Source: Pseudomonas veronii
Lineage (GTDB): Bacteria; Pseudomonadota; Gammaproteobacteria; Pseudomonadales; Pseudomonadaceae
Length of the DNA: 64,000 nt
Reading direction: 5' to 3'
Assembly (NCBI RefSeq): GCF_001439695.1
Contig: NZ_JYLL01000005.1
Coordinates: forward strand, 310,001 to 374,000
The translations under genes and the position numbers were made by a program. Of this stretch, positions 44,601 through 52,238 are shown one piece after another; within the stretch, counting starts at the first letter, position 1; each line of letters starts with the position of its first letter. Under the pieces are notes generated by a model, which had not been told where the DNA came from, ran no database searches, and saw only the letters and a list, made by a program, of their open reading frames with translations.

Positions 44601-47348
44601 CTGGGTGTCTGGCCCGCCGACACTGAGGTGGGCGGGGAGCAACTCAATGTCATTGCCATCGGCGCGCCAGGCTTCGGCTGTGCTGGCATTCACGGCGATG
44701 TTGAAGGTGTTCAGTTCGGTGGCCGTGATGTGCTTTTGCAGGAACGCCAGGCGCCCCTGGAGCGTAAGCATCAGGCGCTGAGGTTCGAGCAAGCATTCGA
44801 GGCGATAGTCACGGCTGAAGTCCGTTTCGCGATCCGAGCCTTGGTAAGCCTCGACGATCAGGTCTTCATACGCTTGGGCCAGGTCCAGTTCCGGCACCAG
44901 CTTGCGCAGGTAGTTGGCGCTGAGCCCGGCGGTGAGTGCCTGGCCTTCCGTGGCGTCCTGGCTGCTGACCTCGACCTTCATGAACGTCAAGCGCTCGGCG
45001 ATCGGCGTATCGATGTTGCTCAGCGCCAGCTCATCCAGGCTCATTTTGACCCGGGTGGCGCTGGGGACCTGCACCGTCTTGGTCGGAGTGCCCGGCGCGC
45101 CAGGGGCTCCGACGAAATGCTGTTGATGCGTGACCGATTCGGGAACGTCGAGCTGAACGCTGAACGGTTGTTTGAGCGAGAAGTCCCGGGACAGCCTTGC
45201 GTGCAGGCGTTTTGTGCAAAAACTGCTGATCAGCGGCAGCTTCAGGTTCAATACTTCATCGGCGCGTTGCAACGCCACGATGTAGCGCTCCAGCAGGGCC
45301 TTGAGTTCGGCCCTGTCGGCCGCTGAAACCTGGCCGAGCCAGACCGGCAGTTGCGCCGCCAGTGCGCCGCTCTGCTGCTGCTCCAGAAGCTGCGCATAGG
45401 CCAGTTCGCGCGCGGTGTTGGTCGATACGCCCAGTTCCTGGATCGCTTGCACGCGCATGGGTTGCAGCTCCCGGGCTTGGCGCTCGGTGTCGTCCGGGGC
45501 GCGGCGAAGCATCGCTTCGATCTGGGCGACCCAGTCGTCGAGTTGCACGGTGAGGCTGTACTCGAACGGGGTCTGATTGAGCAGGGCCAGTTCCAGCGAC
45601 GACGCGTCCGAGGGCGTTACGCCGAGCCACTGTTCAAGCGCCTGGCGCGAAGCGAAGTGCTGCAGCCCGCCCTGGCTGCCCGGCCAGTACAACAACAGGT
45701 CCTGAGGCGTTGACGCATCGAGCAGCGCCGCTTCCAGGGTGATCAGCAGCACGCCGTCCAGTTCTTTGCGCTGGGTGTTGATTGCGTCGTTGCTGCGCTC
45801 GCTGATCGACAGCGTCAAGGTCGCCACCGACACTTTGAGTTCGGGGTCTGGCGCGTTGAGCGGGTCAAGCGCGGCCAGGAGCATGGCGTACCCGGCCGGG
45901 CTGATCTGGTTGAGTTGGCGCTGCAGGCTGGCTTCGGCAAGCAGCCCGTTCAGCCGTGCCTGGAGCAAGCGGTGATAGTCGGGGTTGGCCTGTTGGGACA
46001 GCTCCAATAGCTGGTTCTGGGGTTGATTCCACAGCGCGCTGGCCGCTTCGTGGGCTTGCTGTTGCGCCTCGTGCAAGCGGTTGAGTTGGCTGCGCAACGT
46101 GGCCTGTTGCTCATCGCTCGGCGGCGGCAATATGGCAGGCGCCTGCACGGTACCGAAGAGCGGCTGTTGTTGCCGCGACAGCGCGTGGCGGCGCTGGGTC
46201 AGGGGCAGGTCGGCGGTCAGTCCGGCGAAGACTATGGGCGCGCTGTCGAGGGGCGCGTCGTCCTCAGCGGGAGCGAGCGCGGATGCCGGCGGCAAGGCGA
46301 AAACCCCCTGGCTGCGCTGTTGCCGGTCCACCTGATCGGCTGCTTCCAGCGCTCTGTGTCCATGTTCGGCGAGGTCGCGGCCGTGGGGGTATTTCAAGCT
46401 GGCCTGCTTTTCTTTGAGGCGATGTTCCAACAGGTGCGTCACGCCGGCTTGCAAGGGCTCGTCGACCTCGCGGTAGTCGATCAGGTTGTCTCGCGTGATG
46501 GCCGTCACGCCGGGGAACAGCGTGGGGTGATCGAGCAACCACTGCTCCATGCCGACGCGGCTGTTGAACAGGTTCAGCGCCGGTTCTTCAGAGGGCAGGT
46601 ACAACAGCTGGAGGACGACCTCGGCATCCAGGGTAATGACCAGCGCACCGGGTATCTCGGCATCGGCCAACCCGGTGCGTTTGAGCAGCAGTTGCTCGGC
46701 GTAGATCTTCTGACCGTCGAGCTGCAACGCGCCGCTTGGCGGGTCGAGGACGGTGAGCAACGGTTTCAATTGATCGGCCGTGATCGCCCCCGAGGCGCAG
46801 GCCAACTGCGCGGCGGCTTGGAGATGGCTGCTGTACTGCGCAACCGCGTGATCGCGACGCGAGACCGCAGTGCCAGGCGCGCGCGTGAACCACCAGTAGC
46901 GGACCCACGCGGTTCGCAGGGCCTGTTCCACGTTGAGCTGGGTAAAGGGTTTAACCAGCTCGAACGGCTGCGCTGCGTACTGGGTTTTGCCTTCCGGCAG
47001 GCCGATCACCCGGCAATGTTGGTAAAGCGCGGCGTAGGCGGGAAATTGATGAACGAAGGCACTGGCCTGGGTCAGTGTGATGGAGCGCGCCGGTCTTTCA
47101 TCGGAGGCGGCAAAGTGCAACTGCACGCTGTCGCCGTCCAGGTCCAGTTGCTCGTTGATGAACGCGTTGAGCGAGGCGTGGACACTGGGCGCATCGGTGC
47201 TGAGCCGGAGCATCTGTTCGCGGCTGGCGTGCCAGCGGGCCGTGGCTTCCAGCAGCAGGCTTTCGTTCACGGGGCGAACCTGCGCGTGGGAAAACGGCGG
47301 AAAATCGCGCACGGCAAGGGGGGAGAGCGGGTTGGATGTATCGGTCAT
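41697..47348 (-). CDS. Giant toxin/effector-like protein (DUF6543-type) with C-terminal WYAHFHY domain
   Basis: A 1883-aa protein starting MTDTSNPLSPLAV; the Shine-Dalgarno sequence is weak. The N-terminal half contains two similar blocks of about 330 residues, with GALVITLDAEVVLQLLYLPS and GVLLITLEAALLDASTPQ as matching pieces, each followed by an EQWL motif. A DUF6543-like part (about 730-950) has MSLDELALSN. A hydrophobic hairpin near 1050-1075 (MALGVVPVVGTVIGLYDGW) resembles toxin translocation helices. A GIYRNIYRHADGHFIV module and long helical regions follow. The C-terminus has LWYAHFHY (~1821) and KAHLKLP, shared with the 1644-aa protein that ends 36 bp away on the other strand. No signal peptide and no recognised catalytic motif are present. 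A toxin or effector role is inferred from family resemblance. Confidence 0.82.
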   Translation of the reverse strand: MTDTSNPLSPLAVRDFPPFSHAQVRPVNESLLLEATARWHASREQMLRLSTDAPSVHASLNAFINEQLDLDGDSVQLHFAASDERPARSITLTQASAFVHQFPAYAALYQHCRVIGLPEGKTQYAAQPFELVKPFTQLNVEQALRTAWVRYWWFTRAPGTAVSRRDHAVAQYSSHLQAAAQLACASGAITADQLKPLLTVLDPPSGALQLDGQKIYAEQLLLKRTGLADAEIPGALVITLDAEVVLQLLYLPSEEPALNLFNSRVGMEQWLLDHPTLFPGVTAITRDNLIDYREVDEPLQAGVTHLLEHRLKEKQASLKYPHGRDLAEHGHRALEAADQVDRQQRSQGVFALPPASALAPAEDDAPLDSAPIVFAGLTADLPLTQRRHALSRQQQPLFGTVQAPAILPPPSDEQQATLRSQLNRLHEAQQQAHEAASALWNQPQNQLLELSQQANPDYHRLLQARLNGLLAEASLQRQLNQISPAGYAMLLAALDPLNAPDPELKVSVATLTLSISERSNDAINTQRKELDGVLLITLEAALLDASTPQDLLLYWPGSQGGLQHFASRQALEQWLGVTPSDASSLELALLNQTPFEYSLTVQLDDWVAQIEAMLRRAPDDTERQARELQPMRVQAIQELGVSTNTARELAYAQLLEQQQSGALAAQLPVWLGQVSAADRAELKALLERYIVALQRADEVLNLKLPLISSFCTKRLHARLSRDFSLKQPFSVQLDVPESVTHQQHFVGAPGAPGTPTKTVQVPSATRVKMSLDELALSNIDTPIAERLTFMKVEVSSQDATEGQALTAGLSANYLRKLVPELDLAQAYEDLIVEAYQGSDRETDFSRDYRLECLLEPQRLMLTLQGRLAFLQKHITATELNTFNIAVNASTAEAWRADGNDIELLPAHLSVGGPDTQDGSSTLSGVTFIRQKNSGLTLLYLPESPDGHYLRSYANLEAARLALYRLCLSSTMVNYLAGRALLGNVANHVSRINQAVLRHFDALIGVGRPWPVTTSLAGHLLNAQMGRVKEAHRASSRSNSDLYLERYAIKGVQAFSYIKMALGVVPVVGTVIGLYDGWVSANDAVDAFRRGDHAQGMHDITQVLQSMIDAGVDVAGGVLITPNAARTRTLGRQLRNAFKGGRYLQPPMSRKARRIAERFSGYEYDKEIALAHLTPASHGIYRNIYRHADGHFIVRQGNVYQVELQNGHWRLSGNALKTYKQPIALDDAGQWDTHFGVYGTAQPAGLAGGGGVLGHLADTLEPLWPMAIRQRLPIWWTDHVLRRQLALSNALNTLSSRLDAQLAATSNLQHLSNQSDFATRKTLQPTLDQAYTQDIELAIQQANAIQDVIAFTPNREHLALQGLQSRAALIVTSRAVERLKVAAAALQELTGQFADIQVPPARPAAILQFLQTRKGLSQKIVQELDRIDRIFLVMNEWSSQINLAALEADLRLQGRSTRRTAQQIDADLQNTRTLVGEARDDAARWNELYDEGFRTHLRTVHSIDTFNRYDHVSDPSWLYLQSEVNRVYLDAHLALNTHFALTKTPTTVSQRTRILNECIDAYARFSLSVKTLSAGYPQHFDLDNLDALLNNLERMIQLARHRIGTTPRLRRPQLDEPQGTVFESEENRLLIGIKSTDPRTNTTRYTIDNLSGHTETWEQRPDGRAQRQPAPPVEFPAEANVKSVMVSEAQNRLRAVPAYQAKVEAYARQGMLPVDLEHMLVSEAAELTLRANRIARLDPEEPSLQPLRTTASELTAAGRALRTRQSLASRKPTDGMLDDLVRHHVVEVRRTASMSELARRANGHRDFMQEYEVWDLTATPPRPLWYAHFHYNRRTAIFDEFEKAHLKLPEHRYLTHADDPSLPFSDIGRQSAALPHIRPLWVAQ

Positions 47349-47473
47349 GTGACGGCACTCGAAAAATAGGGGCAGAACGGTGCTTTACCGGTCGGAGTCC
47401 TATTTAAAGGTGGAGAACGAGGCGCGCAGGGATAGATAGTTAGTGAGTCGACCGTTGAGCGACATTCATTAAA

Positions 47474-47491
47474 CTGTCACGCAACTGTGGC
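47474..47491 (+). promoter_or_regulatory. Possible Pho box
   Basis: CTGTCAC (47474) and CTGTGGC (47485) are direct repeats with an 11-bp period and a GCAA spacer, close to the PhoB box (CTGTCAT-N4-CTGTCAT). The site is about 65 bp upstream of the secreted hydrolase start. The second half-site has two mismatches. Confidence 0.4.
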
Positions 47492-47555
47492 AGCGCGCTT
47501 GAACAAACTTCATCAGACTCGCGCTCTACTGGGGTTCTGTGTTTCGGTGTTTTTC

Positions 47556-48575
47556 ATGCGCGTGTTGCTGTTACTGGCCGCTCTACTGTTCGGCCTGCCG
47601 TCTTTTGCGGCGTCTCGATGTGATGTCAATGTCCCGACCCAAACGGTCGATCTGGCTCAGGTGAGCATCGCCTACCAGAGCATCGGCCGTGCGTCCGATC
47701 CGGCCTTGTTGCTGGTGATGGGCCTGGGCGGGCAACTGATCCACTGGCCTGACGAGGTTGTCGTCGCCCTGTGCCAGCAAGGTTTCCGGGTGATCCGCTA
47801 CGACAATCGCGATGTCGGCCTGTCCACCTGGCGCCAGGCTCCGGCCAGCGCCAACCTGACGTTTGAAGTGTTGCGCTACAAACTCGGCCTGCCCGTGGCG
47901 GCGCCATACACGCTGACCGACATGGCCGATGACGCCCTGGGCTTGATGGATGCGTTGCAGGTCCAGCAATTCCATGTCCTCGGGGCGAGCATGGGCGGCA
48001 TGATTGCCCAGCACCTGGCCGCGATGGCACCGCAGCGGGTGGAAAGCCTGACGCTGATCATGACCAGCTCCGGCGCCGAAGGCCTGCCGGCGCCGAATGC
48101 GGCGCTGGTGCAATTGTTGTCGCGGCGCAGCGCACCCAATCGCGCAGTGGCCCTGGAGCAACAGGCCGATTTGCTGGCCGCGCTGGGCAGCCCGTATGTC
48201 AAGGATGACCGCCAGGTGTTGCTGCATCAGGCCGCGCTGTCCTACGACCGTGCGTTCAACCCCGAGGGCGTGAAACGCCAGATCATGGCGATCCTCGCCG
48301 AACCGAGCCGCGTGCCGTTGCTCAACCAATTGCGCGTGCCGACCCTGGTGGTGCATGGCACCGCCGACCCGTTGTTGCCGGTGATGCACGGCGTACACCT
48401 GGCCGCGCATATCCAGGGGAGCCAGTTGAAGCTGATTCCGGGCCTGGCCCATCGTTTCCAGGAAGCGTTCAAGGCGCCGTTGCTGGCGGCGGTGTTGCCG
48501 TACCTGCAAGCCCATCGCGAAGACGCCACCCATTGGGCGCAGATCGAGCCGCCGGTCTCGGCGAAGGTGTTGTGA
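47556..48575 (+). CDS. Secreted alpha/beta hydrolase
   Basis: A 339-aa protein with a signal peptide ([19 protein letters not shown], cleavage near residue 19-20) and an alpha/beta-hydrolase fold. The oxyanion region is [10 protein letters not shown] and the nucleophile Ser145 sits in GASMGG. The acid is probably in HGTADPLLP and the catalytic His in PGLAHRF. Closest familiar enzymes are small-ester or lactone hydrolases; the substrate is unknown. The start at 47556 is preferred over an open extension to 47487 because it makes a clean signal peptide, although the ribosome-binding site is weak. It is divergent from the 1883-aa toxin-like gene. A Pho box-like repeat in the promoter hints at phosphate control. 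Confidence 0.85.
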   Translation: MRVLLLLAALLFGLPSFAASRCDVNVPTQTVDLAQVSIAYQSIGRASDPALLLVMGLGGQLIHWPDEVVVALCQQGFRVIRYDNRDVGLSTWRQAPASANLTFEVLRYKLGLPVAAPYTLTDMADDALGLMDALQVQQFHVLGASMGGMIAQHLAAMAPQRVESLTLIMTSSGAEGLPAPNAALVQLLSRRSAPNRAVALEQQADLLAALGSPYVKDDRQVLLHQAALSYDRAFNPEGVKRQIMAILAEPSRVPLLNQLRVPTLVVHGTADPLLPVMHGVHLAAHIQGSQLKLIPGLAHRFQEAFKAPLLAAVLPYLQAHREDATHWAQIEPPVSAKVL

Positions 48576-48630
48576 CATTGGTGTATCGTGCAGCTTTTGC
48601 GGCGCATTAATGCCAGCGAGGTTGCCTACC

Positions 48631-49284
48631 ATGAGTACTGCCCTGAAAATCGATTTCGTCAGCGATGTGTCCTGCCCCTGGTGCGTCATCGGCCTACGCG
48701 GCCTGACCGAAGCCCTCGACCAACTCGGCAGCGAGGTGCAGGCCGAGATCCACTTCCAGCCGTTCGAACTGAACCCTGGCATGCCCGCCGAGGGCCAGAA
48801 CATCGTCGAGCACATCACCGAGAAATACGGCTCCAGCGCCGAAGAGTCCCAGGCCACCCGTGCGCGCATCCGCGACATGGGCGCCGAGTTGGGCTTTGCG
48901 TTCCGCACCGACGGCCAGAGCCGCATCTACAACACCTTCGATGCCCATCGCCTGCTGCATTGGGCCGGGTTGGAAGGCTTGCAGTACAACCTCAAGGAAG
49001 CGCTGTTCAAAGCCTATTTCAGCGATGGCCAGGACCCGTCCGATCACGCGACGCTGGTGCGTATCGCCGAGAGCGTCGGCCTGGACCCGCAACGCGCCGC
49101 GGCGATTCTCGCCAGCGATGAATACGTCGCCGAGGTGCGCGAGCAGGAACAACTGTGGGTGTCCCGTGGCGTGACGTCGGTGCCGACCATCGTGTTCAAC
49201 GGGCAGTACGCGGTCAGCGGTGGCCAGTCGGTCGAAACGTTTGTCGGGGCGATTCGCCAGATCATCCGCGAATCCCGATCCTGA
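48631..49284 (+). CDS. FrnE-like DsbA-family oxidoreductase
   Basis: A 217-aa cytoplasmic protein (no signal peptide) of the DsbA/FrnE family. The thioredoxin-fold active site is Cys15-Pro-Trp-Cys18 ([10 protein letters not shown]) and the cis-Pro loop is [10 protein letters not shown]. The inserted helical domain contains the family block [13 protein letters not shown]. Such proteins act as thiol-disulfide oxidoreductases or isomerases. The start MSTALKIDF at 48631 has GAGG upstream; an in-frame ATG at 48610 is less likely. It stands alone between the hydrolase and the arginase-like operon. Confidence 0.92.
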   Translation: MSTALKIDFVSDVSCPWCVIGLRGLTEALDQLGSEVQAEIHFQPFELNPGMPAEGQNIVEHITEKYGSSAEESQATRARIRDMGAELGFAFRTDGQSRIYNTFDAHRLLHWAGLEGLQYNLKEALFKAYFSDGQDPSDHATLVRIAESVGLDPQRAAAILASDEYVAEVREQEQLWVSRGVTSVPTIVFNGQYAVSGGQSVETFVGAIRQIIRESRS

Positions 49285-49293
49285 CGCTGGTCC

Positions 49294-49307
49294 CATGTGG
49301 GAGGGGC
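49294..49307 (+). repeat. Partial REP sequence
   Basis: CATGTGGGAGGGGCT is the start of the same REP family found complete at 51132 and 59630, but only the first ~14 bases are kept and no partner follows. Confidence 0.4.
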
Positions 49308-49407
49308 TCATTGTCCTCAAGAGAGTCCCTGGCCCGTCCCTTGCATTGACCCCCTAAAGCCCATCCGCAATCCGGTTGGGCGCTGCCATTGGGGGTGAAA
49401 CATTACC

Positions 49408-50328
49408 TTGAATATTCTTGACCTCGACCACAGCCTTACGGGCCAGGCGCCGATTGCCCGGCGTTTGGCCAGTGGTCATGCCACCCGTCTCGACTTGCTG
49501 GACCTGGGCCCGAAACTGCGCCTGTGGTCCACCGAAAAAACCTGGAAGCGCTTCACCGAACGCCTGGCGGCACGGCCCCGGCCCACGGACGCGCGGCCGG
49601 AAATCCTGTTTGTCGGCTCCGGTGATTATCACCACCTGACGCCGGCATTTCTGGCCGACCTGAAAGAACCCATCAGCCTGATCCACTTCGACAACCACCC
49701 TGACTGGGTCCGCTTTGCGCCCAAGCGCCACTGCGGGTCGTGGGTCAACCGCGCGCTGAAGATGCCGGCGATCAAGCGCATCGTCACCCTCGGCCCGTGC
49801 AGCGATGACCTGCATAACCCGCAGCTGCGCGGCGGCAACCTCGGCGCCCTCACGCGCGGGCAATTGCAGCTGTTCCCATGGCAGCACCCGCCGTCGAAAG
49901 TCTGGGGGCGGGTCGGCGATGGCGCCGGCCACCAGCAGCAGGAAAACTACCTGTACTGGCGCAACCTGGCGGAGCTGGACTGGGCCGCATTCCTTGAGCA
50001 AATGATCAGCAGCCTGCCCACCGAAGCCATCTGGATCACCATCGACAAAGACGTGCTGGCCAGCGAAGACGCGGCCACCAACTGGGACCAGGGCGGCATG
50101 CGCCTGAGCCATCTGCTCCAGGCCCTGCGGGCCCTGGCGGCGCGCAAACGGATCATCGGCATCGATGTGTGCGGCGAGTTCGCCAAGCCCGTGTTCAGTA
50201 ACGCCTTCAAGCGTTGGGAGGCCAAGTCCGACCAGCCGCCGGCCGAGCGCTGGAGCGCCGAGGACCTGCAGCGCAATGCCGCGACCAACGAAGCCCTGAT
50301 CAACCTGTTTGAGGAGCTGTTCCCGTGA
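49408..50328 (+). CDS. Arginase/ureohydrolase-family protein
   Basis: A 306-aa protein with the metal ligands of the arginase fold: GSGDYHH at 70-76, Asp95-x-His97-x-x-Asp (HFDNHPDW) and Asp213-x-Asp215 (TIDKDVL), then a last block GIDVCGE. Arginases, agmatinases and formiminoglutamases hydrolyse guanidino-type groups with two Mn2+. The overall similarity to named members is low, so the substrate is open. The start is TTG with GGTGA upstream. It overlaps the next gene by GTGA, so the three genes 49408-51106 are translationally coupled; the partners are membrane transporters. Confidence 0.85.
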   Translation: MNILDLDHSLTGQAPIARRLASGHATRLDLLDLGPKLRLWSTEKTWKRFTERLAARPRPTDARPEILFVGSGDYHHLTPAFLADLKEPISLIHFDNHPDWVRFAPKRHCGSWVNRALKMPAIKRIVTLGPCSDDLHNPQLRGGNLGALTRGQLQLFPWQHPPSKVWGRVGDGAGHQQQENYLYWRNLAELDWAAFLEQMISSLPTEAIWITIDKDVLASEDAATNWDQGGMRLSHLLQALRALAARKRIIGIDVCGEFAKPVFSNAFKRWEAKSDQPPAERWSAEDLQRNAATNEALINLFEELFP

Positions 50329-50705
50329 CTTTGACCGTGGTGTTGCTGGTGGCCTTTTCCATCGTGCTCGATGTGGTCGGCCAGTTGTTTTTCAAGATGG
50401 GCCTGGACCGTTTGCCGGAGTTGGAGGGCGGCTTTCGCCTGAACGCGTTCTGGGGCCAGGTGTTCAATGCGCCGTTGTTGTGGGCGGGGCTCGGGGCCTA
50501 CGCCATCGAGTTTTTCGTCTGGCTTGAAGCCTTGTCCCGCGCGCCGTTGAGCCTGTTGTTTCCGGCGGCGGCGCTGGCTTATTGCGGGGTGGTGCTGGCG
50601 GGCAAGCTGGTGCTGGGGGAAACCGTCAGCCGCCGGCGCTGGATGGGCACGCTGGTGATTACCTTCGGCGTGATGTTAGTCGCGATTGCAGGGGGTCAGG
50701 CATGA
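50325..50705 (+). CDS. Small EamA/SMR-type transporter subunit 1
   Basis: A 126-aa protein with four membrane helices of the small multidrug resistance/EamA-like type (DVVGQLFFKMGLD in helix 1, ALSRAPLSLLFPAAALAYC in helix 3). The GTG start overlaps the arginase-like stop, with GAGGAG upstream. It differs from classical EmrE in lacking an obvious membrane Glu14 equivalent in helix 1. It is likely to pair with the next gene as a hetero-dimer, as ArnE/ArnF and other two-gene SMRs do. Confidence 0.82.
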   Translation: MTLTVVLLVAFSIVLDVVGQLFFKMGLDRLPELEGGFRLNAFWGQVFNAPLLWAGLGAYAIEFFVWLEALSRAPLSLLFPAAALAYCGVVLAGKLVLGETVSRRRWMGTLVITFGVMLVAIAGGQA

Positions 50706-51106
50706 GTACGCAAAATATCGATCAGGGCTGGTTGCACGAACGCCTTGGCACCGTGGTGCTGTGGGCGTTGCTGATTTGCACCGAGAGCGCCGGGCAGCTG
50801 TTTACCAAGGTCGCCGGGGACCAACTGGGGCAGATGGATTTCAACTGGCAGTGGTTGTCCGAAGTGGCGCGCAACCCAGGGATTCTGGCGGCGATCGCCA
50901 GTTACATCGGCGCGTTTTTCGTGTGGATGCTGATCCTGCGGCGCAGCAGCCTGTCGCTGGCGTTTCCGCTGAGTTCGCTGGTGTTTGTGGTGGTGTTGCT
51001 CGGTTCGTGGCTGGGGCTGGGGGAACATATCAGCCTGCTGCACTGGGTGGGCGTTGGGGTGATTATCGTCGGGATCGGGTTGTTGGCCGAAGGCGAGGAA
51101 AACTGA
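50702..51106 (+). CDS. Small EamA/SMR-type transporter subunit 2
   Basis: A 134-aa four-helix protein, similar in plan to the preceding one (CTESAGQLFTKVAGDQ in helix 1, ILRRSSLSLAFPLSSLVFV in helix 3). It begins at ATG 50702, overlapping the previous stop by ATGA. Helix 1 carries a Glu (CTESAGQ) that subunit 1 lacks at the matching place (LDVVGQ), suggesting that the two halves of a hetero-dimer have split roles. Substrate is unknown; the coupled arginase-like gene suggests an amine or guanidino compound. A REP pair ends the operon. Confidence 0.82.
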   Translation: MSTQNIDQGWLHERLGTVVLWALLICTESAGQLFTKVAGDQLGQMDFNWQWLSEVARNPGILAAIASYIGAFFVWMLILRRSSLSLAFPLSSLVFVVVLLGSWLGLGEHISLLHWVGVGVIIVGIGLLAEGEEN

Positions 51107-51131
51107 AAGTATCGCGATGAAATACTGGCTC

Positions 51132-51223
51132 CATGTGGGAGGGGGCTTGCCCCCGATAGCGGTAGATCAGTCCCGTATGTATTGGCTGACCCTGCGCTAT
51201 CGGGGGCAAGCCCCCTCCCACAT
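51132..51223. repeat. REP inverted pair (GTGGGAGGGGGCTTGCCCCC type)
   Basis: Two 29-bp arms, 51133-51161 and 51195-51223, are perfect reverse complements around a 33-bp spacer. They fill the gap between the convergent SMR operon and mipA-like gene, and can act as a bidirectional terminator. A second copy of the same type is at 59630-59724. Confidence 0.9.
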
Positions 51224-51238
51224 TTTTATCGATGTGCA

Positions 51239-52009
51239 TCAGTTGAACTTGTAGCTGATCGCCGTCTGCACCTGGCTCTGGTTCACTTCGCCGGCCTGCT
51301 TGACGATGCTGCTGTTCGCCGCCGAACCCACCAGGCGGACCCAGCTGGCACTGGTCAACAGCGACCATTTCGTCGCCAGGGGAAACTCGAAGCTCTGGGT
51401 GAACGTCACGTTCTGGAAGCCGCCGCTGGCGTTGTAGGGGCGGAAACCCGAGGCGGCGGCTTCGCTATCGCTCACGCCGAAAAACGTGTTGGTCTGGCGT
51501 CGGTCGGCAAAATGCGCCATCAGGTCGCTGCTGCCGATGATCCCACCGGCCAGCGGATAGCCCAGCTCGCCGCCGACCTTGCCGAGCACGCCGCCCTGAC
51601 CCTGGGCGCCGCCCACGGCGCGACCCAGTTGGGCGTAGACGCGCCAGAAATCGGCCGGCGCGTATTCCACGAACCCACCGACTTCGGCCATGCTCGACAC
51701 TTCGCGCAACCCCGACAAGGCGCCGTTGGACGTGCGGCGCGACAGGTAGTTGATGTACGGGCCGGCGCTGAAACCGTTGGTTTTCAAGGCGCTCCAGGAC
51801 AGGCCGTCATCGGTGCTTAGGCTGACGTCGCCCCAGTCCAGGTCGAGGTATGGAACGGCCGCGGTTTCATAGCGGGTGCCGGTAGGTTCCTTGGGCTGGT
51901 AGCTGATACCCGCGCCTGCTTCACCGGTGATGCCGTCGGCCTGCGCGGCTTGTGAAACGCTCCACAGCCCCAGTAACCCGGCGAATACAGCGGAGGTGAT
52001 CCTGAACAT
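51239..52009 (-). CDS. MipA/OmpV-family outer-membrane protein
   Basis: A 256-aa outer-membrane beta-barrel. A signal peptide (MFRITSAVFAGLLGLWSVSQAAQA) is followed by alternating strands. MipA-like marks are AVPYLDLDWGDVSLST, GFSAGPYINYLSRRT and the terminal Phe-Asn (SYKFN). MipA interacts with murein hydrolases and synthases in E. coli, while OmpV members are ill-defined porin-like proteins. The start at 52009 has AAGGA at the right spacing; the frame extends to 52417 without support. It is divergent from the sigma-54-type operon (229-bp gap), so it could be controlled from the same region. Confidence 0.88.
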   Translation of the reverse strand: MFRITSAVFAGLLGLWSVSQAAQADGITGEAGAGISYQPKEPTGTRYETAAVPYLDLDWGDVSLSTDDGLSWSALKTNGFSAGPYINYLSRRTSNGALSGLREVSSMAEVGGFVEYAPADFWRVYAQLGRAVGGAQGQGGVLGKVGGELGYPLAGGIIGSSDLMAHFADRRQTNTFFGVSDSEAAASGFRPYNASGGFQNVTFTQSFEFPLATKWSLLTSASWVRLVGSAANSSIVKQAGEVNQSQVQTAISYKFN

Positions 52010-52081
52010 GGTCACTGTTCCTTGATTGAATATGCGCGCATGAACGCGCAAAGCGCAGCCTTGGCGCAAGCACTCATCTTG

Positions 52082-52108
52082 TTTGTAGCAAGCTACAAAA
52101 ATTGTAGC
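52082..52108. promoter_or_regulatory. Palindrome plus half-site, possible enhancer for the operon's own activator
   Basis: TTTGTAGC (52082-52089) and GCTACAAA (52092-52099) form a perfect inverted repeat, and TTGTAGC recurs at 52102-52108. The palindrome centre lies about 108 bp before the predicted start of the sigma-54 promoter at 52172, the usual distance for an activator binding site. The TTGT-N8-ACAA pattern also fits a HexR site, so the regulator is not certain. Confidence 0.5.
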
Positions 52109-52171
52109 TCCTTCGACACAAAACCGTCTGACATCCGCGCAAACCCCCAGCGCCATTGGGTGCTGGCCAGT

Positions 52172-52187
52172 TGGCACAGTCCCTGCT
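52172..52187 (+). promoter_or_regulatory. Sigma-54 (RpoN) promoter
   Basis: TGGCACAGTCCCTGCT matches the -24/-12 consensus TGGCACG-N4-TTGCW with the invariant GG (52173-52174) and GC (52185-52186) at the correct spacing and two mismatches in less critical places. It is 52 bp before the HAD phosphatase start. The operon ends with a sigma-54 activator gene. Confidence 0.65.
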
Positions 52188-52238
52188 CTACACCTTCTGC
52201 AAGCGCACAGAGCGCGCTCCTCCTCAAGGTAAACGCAG

